A stretch of DNA of 64,000 nt from Gracilaria gracilis (lineage: Eukaryota > Rhodophyta > Florideophyceae > Gracilariales > Gracilariaceae): NCBI GenBank assembly GCA_030374805.1, contig JARGSG010000030.1:248001-312000 (forward strand). The letters are read 5' to 3'. Positions 58,591-64,000 of the stretch are shown one piece after another. The stretch's first letter is position 1. Every line of letters starts with the position of its first letter. The notes beneath the pieces were generated by a model. It was not told the origin of the DNA, searched no databases, and saw only the letters and a program-made list of their open reading frames with translations. A program made the position numbers and the translations under genes.

Positions 58591-59543
58591 ATGGTTGAAG
58601 ACAACCGGAGCTACGCCTTCATCCCTTCGCAGTTCGTACAGCCTTGTCGTCCAATACCCAACATTTGCCGTTCCAGCCACATTTGTCCCAAACGCCCAAT
58701 GTCGCCAATGACAACAACACCGCACACGCAAGTCGAAATGAGGATATCGGGCGAACCAACAGAGCAAACCGCCCTTTTGGAAAAGGATTCCGATGCCGAG
58801 ATACAGACCTCAACGCTCATGGCAGAACAACAAATGCCCGGTCTCGTTTCGCGATCAAAGCCTCTGGACGCGCGCGTAATCTTCGCGGAGTTTCTGTGCA
58901 CCTTTTTGTTTGTTTATCTCAGTGTAACATCAACACAACAATCCCCACTTGCAAATACGCTCAACAATGCGTGCATCATCGCAGCATTGGCGGCGTCTTT
59001 CATGCCTGTGAGTGGCGCACATCTCAACCCAGCTGTCACTCTGGCACTACTGGTAACGGATCGTGCACCGCTGTCTCGCTCCATCGTTTTTGTGTTTGCG
59101 CAGCTGCTAGCATCAATCTCAGCCTGCTTACTGGCGCGTTTTCTGGGCGTCACTATCGTGTTCGAAGGCGTTACAGGAGGAATGACAGAGTTTGTGCGAG
59201 CGTTTTTTGCAGAGTTTATGCCAATGTTCATCATTGTCATGGTTGTTTTCCAGACTGCTGTTGCGACGGAAGACGAAGGCGGGGTCGGAGCAAAGATTGC
59301 AGCCATGTACATAGGATTTGCCGTTCTTGCTTGCGCAGGAACTTTTAAGGGATTCTTTAATCCTGCACGGGCGTTCGGGCCGGCGTTAGTGACTGGCGTT
59401 CTCGATGGGCAATGGGTCTACTGGGCCGGTCCTCTGATTGGAGCGGTGACGGCTGCGTTTGTAAGTAATAGTTTTGTTAATCTGCGCTTGTTCCGAACTT
59501 GCAGTTTGTATCTAACATTGCCTTCTTCATATCTTTTGTATAA
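58591..59543 (+). CDS. Aquaporin / major intrinsic protein
   Basis: Two exons (58591-59460 and 59505-59543, intron 44 nt) give 302 residues. A cytosolic N-terminal extension of about 95 residues includes a dileucine-like ALLEKDS acidic stretch. Six membrane helices follow with the two pore boxes SGAHLNPAVTLAL and GFFNPARAFGPAL, both with intact N-P-A. The last helix, WVYWAGPLIGAVTAAFFVSNIAFFISFV, is completed by the small second exon. The channel carries water or small solutes. An alternative acceptor at 59548 would skip that exon and run in frame into the next gene, making a fusion. N-terminal start choice is supported by an ATG in context CAATGG. Confidence 0.88.
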
Positions 59544-59548
59544 CCTAG

Positions 59549-60020
59549 ATGAGTGAGCACTTATTTATCGCACCTGCTACAGGAAGAAGGCCAAAAGGGT
59601 GGCTGAGTTATCTTGGACAGAAAGCTTTGAACGCTGGAAAGAGTTTGAAGAGTTTTGGAATTGCTGGACTGGTGGCATACGGTATTATGAATACGGTCTA
59701 CTACGGAACCGTGTTCTCGTTCATGTTACTGAGGGTATGCTAAGAGTGCGAGGATTCATGTTTATCTTGTTTGTCAAGTGTGAAGGAGTGTTTTTTGATT
59801 GCCTAACATGATTGTACATTATGCTGTATACGAATTCGAATTTTGATGAGCGTAGGTTGGATTGGACAGCGGCGCGAGGGGGTTTGCAAAGGCGTGGATG
59901 GTCACATGGTCTTTGTCACAGGTAACGAAGCCGTTGAGGCTTCTTGCCAGTATTGCGTTGGCGCCATTCATAGATCGTTTCTTAAGCTGGCGTAAGAGTA
60001 GGAAGGAACGTGAAGAATAG
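59549..60020 (+). CDS. Small two-helix membrane protein, possibly FAM210/DUF1279-like
   Basis: Exons 59549-59734 and 59856-60020 (intron 121 nt) give 116 residues. KSLKSFGIAGLVAYGIMNTVYYGTVFSFMLLRV is a helix-rich segment, and SLSQVTKPLRLLASIALAPFIDRFLSWRKS closes the protein with a short amphipathic or membrane helix and basic tail. The pattern resembles DUF1279/FAM210-like proteins of mitochondria or plastids; the assignment is tentative. It begins five bases after the aquaporin stop codon on the same strand, so it either has its own transcript start, is translated from a shared message, or is joined to the aquaporin by alternative splicing. Confidence 0.6.
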
Positions 60021-60624
60021 CTTCACCATGATCTACCATAGAACCTTTAGATGAAAACCTAGTTGACGGTGTGAAGTAACATCTGGGCCTTTTCAGTTGT
60101 CAATACCATCACATATCATATCTACAGTACGAAGGTACGTATTCGTATAGAGATATGATGCAGTATCGTGCTCGCCCTCCTTGTATTAGCTCTACCAGAG
60201 TGGTGGACTGCTTCAGCTCACCACGGAACCACGAACATGTGTACGCGTATTATTCGTATGCACTGTATTCCACGTTGCTATTATTGCTTACATTAGAACA
60301 GCGCTCATTCTGTAAGACATGGCTCTATTGGTGTCGTCGGACACCGCCGGCGCCGCGGGAACATTTGCTGCCTGATCGCTCTTACGACCGACATTCGTAG
60401 AATCGAAGTCACCTACCTTCGCACTTCTCCGCACATTGCCACTTGCGTTTCGTCGTTTCTGCAATCAACGCAGCCACAGCTCCGTTCGAGTGAAAAAAGT
60501 GCGGAACGAAACAAGGAACAACCTCAATCACACATCACCACCACCACCGTCGTTTCTATTCGCACCATCTTCATCGCCACGACTTCAATTCACTTCGGAA
60601 GCCAAATCAACACACGTAGCCAAG
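60021..60624. other. Upstream region of uS8
   Basis: A TACAGTACGAAGGTACG site lies at 60124. From about 60400 the strand is C/A-rich and forms the likely leader. The frame upstream of the uS8 ATG is open but not protein-like. Confidence 0.4.
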
Positions 60625-61014
60625 ATGCGTATGTCAGTATTGGCCGATTCGCTCAAGACGCTCTCCAACGCCGAGAAGCGCGGCAAGCGTCAAGTGCTTC
60701 TGCGTCCGTCGTCCAAGGTCGTCATCAAGTTTCTGCAAGTGATGCAAAACCACGGTTACATCGGGGAGTTCGAGTTCGTCGATGATCACCGCGCCGGAAA
60801 GATCGTCGTCAATCTCATTGGTCGTCTCAACAAATGTGGTGTTATTTCTCCCCGATTCGATGTCGGTGTCGGAGAAATCGAGAAGTGGGTCACCAACTTG
60901 CTACCTTCTCGTCAGTTTGGTTTCATCGTGCTTACCACTTCGTACGGTATCATGGACCATGAGGAAGCAAGGAGAAAGCACACTGGTGGAAAGATTCTGG
61001 GCTTCTTCTATTAG
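60625..61014 (+). CDS. RPS15A: Ribosomal protein uS8 (RPS15A, small subunit, cytosolic)
   Basis: 129 residues in one exon, nearly identical in pattern to animal and plant uS8: [59 protein letters not shown], then [20 protein letters not shown] and [19 protein letters not shown] at the end. It binds the central domain of 18S rRNA. The start at 60625 (MRMSVLAD) matches the family N terminus. Confidence 0.98.
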   Translation: MRMSVLADSLKTLSNAEKRGKRQVLLRPSSKVVIKFLQVMQNHGYIGEFEFVDDHRAGKIVVNLIGRLNKCGVISPRFDVGVGEIEKWVTNLLPSRQFGFIVLTTSYGIMDHEEARRKHTGGKILGFFY

Positions 61015-61695
61015 GAAGCTCAGCAATTTGCGCCACCAAAGTTAGAACGTTTCTTTATTCGCGCAGCGCTCATAACACATCACCTTGGTGTTCTGCTATC
61101 GCAGTAAAGTATTTCGTCTTAATTCGCTATCGTGAAAAACTTTGTCTTCTCGGACGTCTTCTCGGACGAACTGCCGTAACACATGCTCATGGGGGACACA
61201 TGTGCAAGTTAAGACAGACATCCAAACACTGATATGTTTATCCTGAATATCAGCACAAGCCAAATTGCTCCAATGTCAATCTCTGTTTACGCAGACGAAG
61301 CTCACCCAAATTTTCACGTTACATTGTATGCATCACTTCGTTCGTTGAACGTAGACCAGCAGCATTTTCTGGATAGAGCAACATAACAACGATTTACTAT
61401 GGACAGTGTCCCAAGTTGTTCAAGATCACCATACAATCCTGAAGCACACATAATACTTTCGCAACATCCATCCTGCCCCTCAAAACTAAACCATTAGTAC
61501 TTACATTTCGCCATGAACCACGTCCACCTCGAGAGTTCCGTAACGGGAAAATAACAGTCAAACTCAAGCTTCTTTGCACCAGAACTTCCTGTTCACCATA
61601 TGCCGCGCAGTTAGAAATCATCTGTGCAGAACAGAAATGAGACCCTGGGCAGGAAAAAGTCACGCAGATATTTATAAGTGGCCCCCTCCTTCTCC
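61015..61695. other. Intergenic stretch between convergent uS8 and RING genes
   Basis: No supported gene; short frames only. Confidence 0.4.
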
Positions 61696-63667
61696 TCAAG
61701 AATCATGATGCAAACACCTTCTCCTCGGGCGAGACGGAGCGATTCTCTTCTTGTCGACGGGGCAACATCCATTGTACGTAAGCCATTCTGAGATGTAGAT
61801 AACAAATGCGAAGCAAACAAAAAAAAGAACATTCCGTGTCAGCAAATCTGATATAACTAGGAAGAAACATTTGTTGTGATCCCCAAGACGATAAGGAAAA
61901 CTTACCGTCAATACAACTCTTGTGATATTTGTGTTTACAGGGAAGAACGCGAAGCTCTTCCCCTTCTTCGACGTCACACATGCAAATGCAACAGCGAATT
62001 TCCTTGTCTTCAGCAGCGGCCTTCTGCACAGGCAAGGAATCTATCTGGTCATTATCGGCACGATTCTTCTCTCGAATGAGCTGCTCGTCCAAACGGATGA
62101 GGTGCTCATAATCAAGAGAAGGATGGTCTCCATGAAAGCCGTGCAGGTAATGAATCTGTAACCCCGGGGTACCACCTGCCTGATGCACCATTCGATGCAC
62201 CACCGCTGCGATATGGTGAGGAGCAGAATGGCGGTGCAGAGTGGTGTGCGCAAAGGAGGGACGGGCATATGTCCGAGGCCTCTCTCGTCGCGCTCGCTCC
62301 TGACCATACGCGGTAGTATTGTTAGCACTTGCAAAGGCAGCCATAGAAGCACGCATCACAGGGCGAGTGGTGCCGGTGCGGCGGGATGATAGACGAGCTC
62401 GTTGCAGATCGCGTCTGCGCTGGATATGGCGCAATCTAGACAAGTCATCAACGTCATTTGACATATGAGAATGTCTTCGCGAATGCAAGCGCGTATCCGG
62501 GAAGAGTCGACTGCTCTCCGGTGGGGGTGGGGAAGGGTTGTTGCCCAATGAACTCATGCGCGCAAGCGTTTCGAGCGGATGTGCGGCACTCGGGGAAAAC
62601 TGGCTTGTATCGGATTGTTGGTTCCGATGCAACGGCGATAAATGAGCTTGGTTGGAAAGAAGGAAACTGGAGAACCTCGGCTCAAACTGGGTACCATATC
62701 GAGATGGCCTGTCAGTAGGAGTGGCGTACTGGCGCCGCGACGAGCTTGTGCGCACAAAACCTGGAGCAGGAACATCGCCAAGCGAAGCAACTTGGTCGCG
62801 CTCCAGATGCACGTAACGACGCGAAAGCGATGGATTATGCCTGAGAGGGCTACGATGCGAATGCAGGCCTTGGTTGAGAGACGTGCGCAGCGCAGACGCG
62901 ACACGGGTGCCATCGGATTCTCGCGCGCGGTGGGAGGACATACGCGGATTCCTGGTGAGAATTTGATCAATATCCACAAGCCTGGAAACATACTGCGGTT
63001 GTGAAGTGTTGTTATGTTGCGGGCTTGGTTGATTTAGCGCAGACGGAATTGACGGCAGTTGAAGTGGCTGCGCAGGTAGGTGTTCCGACGGCACAGGGTT
63101 TGTTAAGGAGGTGAGAGCAACGGGGGAGTTAATCAACTCGGGCACGGTGGGCATACTCTGACGCTGGGTGCGCGGGGGGAGGGGCGGGGTCATTGAAAGA
63201 ATGGGCTCGACGAGGAAAGAATGGTTGGCAGAGGCGAGGTTTGGTGGAGAAGGTGGGGAGCGTACAGGGGCGAGACGTGGTCCGGACACGGCCATCTCAA
63301 TGATTTCCTCCTCACAGCGGGAGGAGGGTGGATCTCGGGGGTGGACGTGGATGCGCGGGTTGTTGAGGCGGGTGGTCTGTGTTTCGCGTCCGCGAAACGC
63401 AAGCATGGAGGGTGGGATTGGGGGCGAGTCACTGTCGTCCACAATGATTACGTGCGGCGGATGCGAGACGGGGGTGGTGGAGGGGGGATGCGAAGATTGG
63501 TCGCGACGACGACGCTTTCGTGGGGCTTCATCGATGACGATGGGTTCAATGGAGCTTGTGGTGGCTCTCGGTAGCGAAGTGTCTAGCACGATGACGTTGT
63601 CGGGGGCGAGGCGACGATCGCGGGGGGGGGGTGGGCTGCACGGTTTCGACGACGACGATGTCGGCAT
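61696..63667 (-). CDS. RING-H2 ubiquitin ligase with SUMO-interacting-like motifs
   Basis: Exons 61906-63667 and 61696-61787 (intron 118 nt) give 617 residues. Hydrophobic-acidic motifs DNVIVLDTS, EPIVIDEAP and HVIIVDDSD in the first 80 residues match SUMO-interacting motifs, and KRRRR lies between them. The middle 400 residues are Pro/Ser/Arg-rich and disordered. The C terminus is a RING-H2: CCICMCDVEEGEELRVLPC, then KHKYHKSCIDEWLTYNGCCPVD, the second half coming from exon two. The eighth ligand is Asp rather than Cys, as in RBX1. The layout recalls Arkadia/RNF4-type SUMO-targeted ligases, which ubiquitinate SUMO-modified nuclear proteins. A run of ten C (minus strand) at 63622-63631 near the start makes the first codons uncertain. 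Confidence 0.8.
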
Positions 63668-64000
63668 CGTCTTCGGCGACGGTGTGGGACATGGTGGGAT
63701 ATGCGTTTGGGCGGACGGAGAGGTGGAAGGCGACAGTGGGAGACGACGGTGAGACGACGCAGACGCGGGTAAGGGAAGGTGAAGGGAAGCGGGCAGAAGT
63801 TAAGAGGGGGATGGGGGGGTGCGGGGGGTGCGGGGAGGGGGCGGAGGGACGAAAGGAAATAATGAGGAAAGAGAGGTGGCTTATGTAGGGCGGCTTGCGT
63901 GGGGGGGCGCGCGGGGGGCGCGCGGGGGGCGTCCAGGAACGGTCGGCACTGCAATATGGTGGGCACTGGGCACGCGACGGGCGAGGGGCGAACGTGCAGT
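63668..64000. other. Upstream region of the RING gene
   Basis: It is very G-rich on the plus strand (GGGGGG runs at 63809-63838 and 63900-63930). It probably holds the promoter. An alternative ATG at 63692 opens another frame (MSHTVAEDDADIVVVE) that would join the main one if the C-run were nine bases. Confidence 0.4.

Noticed and set aside
58644..59348. 234-codon frame within the aquaporin gene
   Set aside because: Shifted frame over the NPA-containing coding sequence; composition is His/Arg/Cys-rich noise.
63168..63752. Plus-strand 194-codon Gly/Arg-rich frame
   Set aside because: Antisense to the RING gene; low complexity.

Overview
This is nuclear DNA from a eukaryote. Many genes carry short spliceosomal introns (about 44-121 nt, GT..AG, most with a CTAAC- or CTGAC-like branch site). 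The proteins are eukaryotic: Mediator subunit MED10, cytosolic ribosomal proteins eL21 and uS8, a cytosolic aspartyl-tRNA synthetase, an Argonaute, mitochondrial uS7 and adrenodoxin reductase. Base composition is near even, with very GC-rich islands around 15.1-15.4 kb, 46 kb, 50-54 kb and 63-64 kb. Compact genes, few introns and the mixture of families suggest an alga, possibly a red alga, but no single marker proves it; treat the taxonomy as inference.

Layout. The left edge (1-1568, minus) is the N-terminal part of a long coiled-coil protein, divergent from a five-exon zinc-finger-like gene (2.4-3.7 kb). A nine-exon mitochondrial-type ABC half-transporter with a predicted 5-nt microexon lies at 4.7-7.3 kb, then a secreted two-repeat Kazal-like protein at 8.3-9.3 kb. 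From 9.7 to 16 kb are mitochondrial uS7, a small coiled-coil protein, hairpins, a WD40 fragment and a GC-rich minisatellite. A head-to-head pair of CAP-like paralogues occupies 16.2-19.0 kb, followed by a large secreted cysteine-rich protein (20.3-22.4 kb) and an unrecognised two-exon gene (22.7-24.2 kb). A gene-poor stretch leads to a secreted YcnI-like copper-protein homologue (27.7 kb) and a single-exon Argonaute (29.7-32.5 kb) whose slicer residues are changed.

The right half is denser: adrenodoxin reductase divergent from a small heat-shock protein (35-37.4 kb), an unresolved spliced gene (37.6-38.5 kb), an endonuclease III-type DNA glycosylase (39.1 kb), a possibly myristoylated alpha/beta hydrolase (42.2 kb), a membrane histidine phosphatase divergent from aspartyl-tRNA synthetase (44.5-48.2 kb), an ionotropic-glutamate-receptor-like channel (48.7-50.3 kb), a macro-domain-like protein with a large cysteine-rich tail divergent from eL21 (51.3-54.9 kb), MED10 (57.4-58.1 kb), an aquaporin abutting a small membrane-protein gene (58.6-60.0 kb), uS8 (60.6 kb) and a RING-H2 protein with SUMO-interacting-like motifs (61.7-63.7 kb).

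Two kinds of intergenic structure recur: unrelated near-perfect inverted repeats with arms up to about 37 nt, and a short dispersed palindrome of the form TACC-N3-GGTA. Neither is explained by the protein genes. No tRNA, rRNA, CRISPR array or complete transposon was found.
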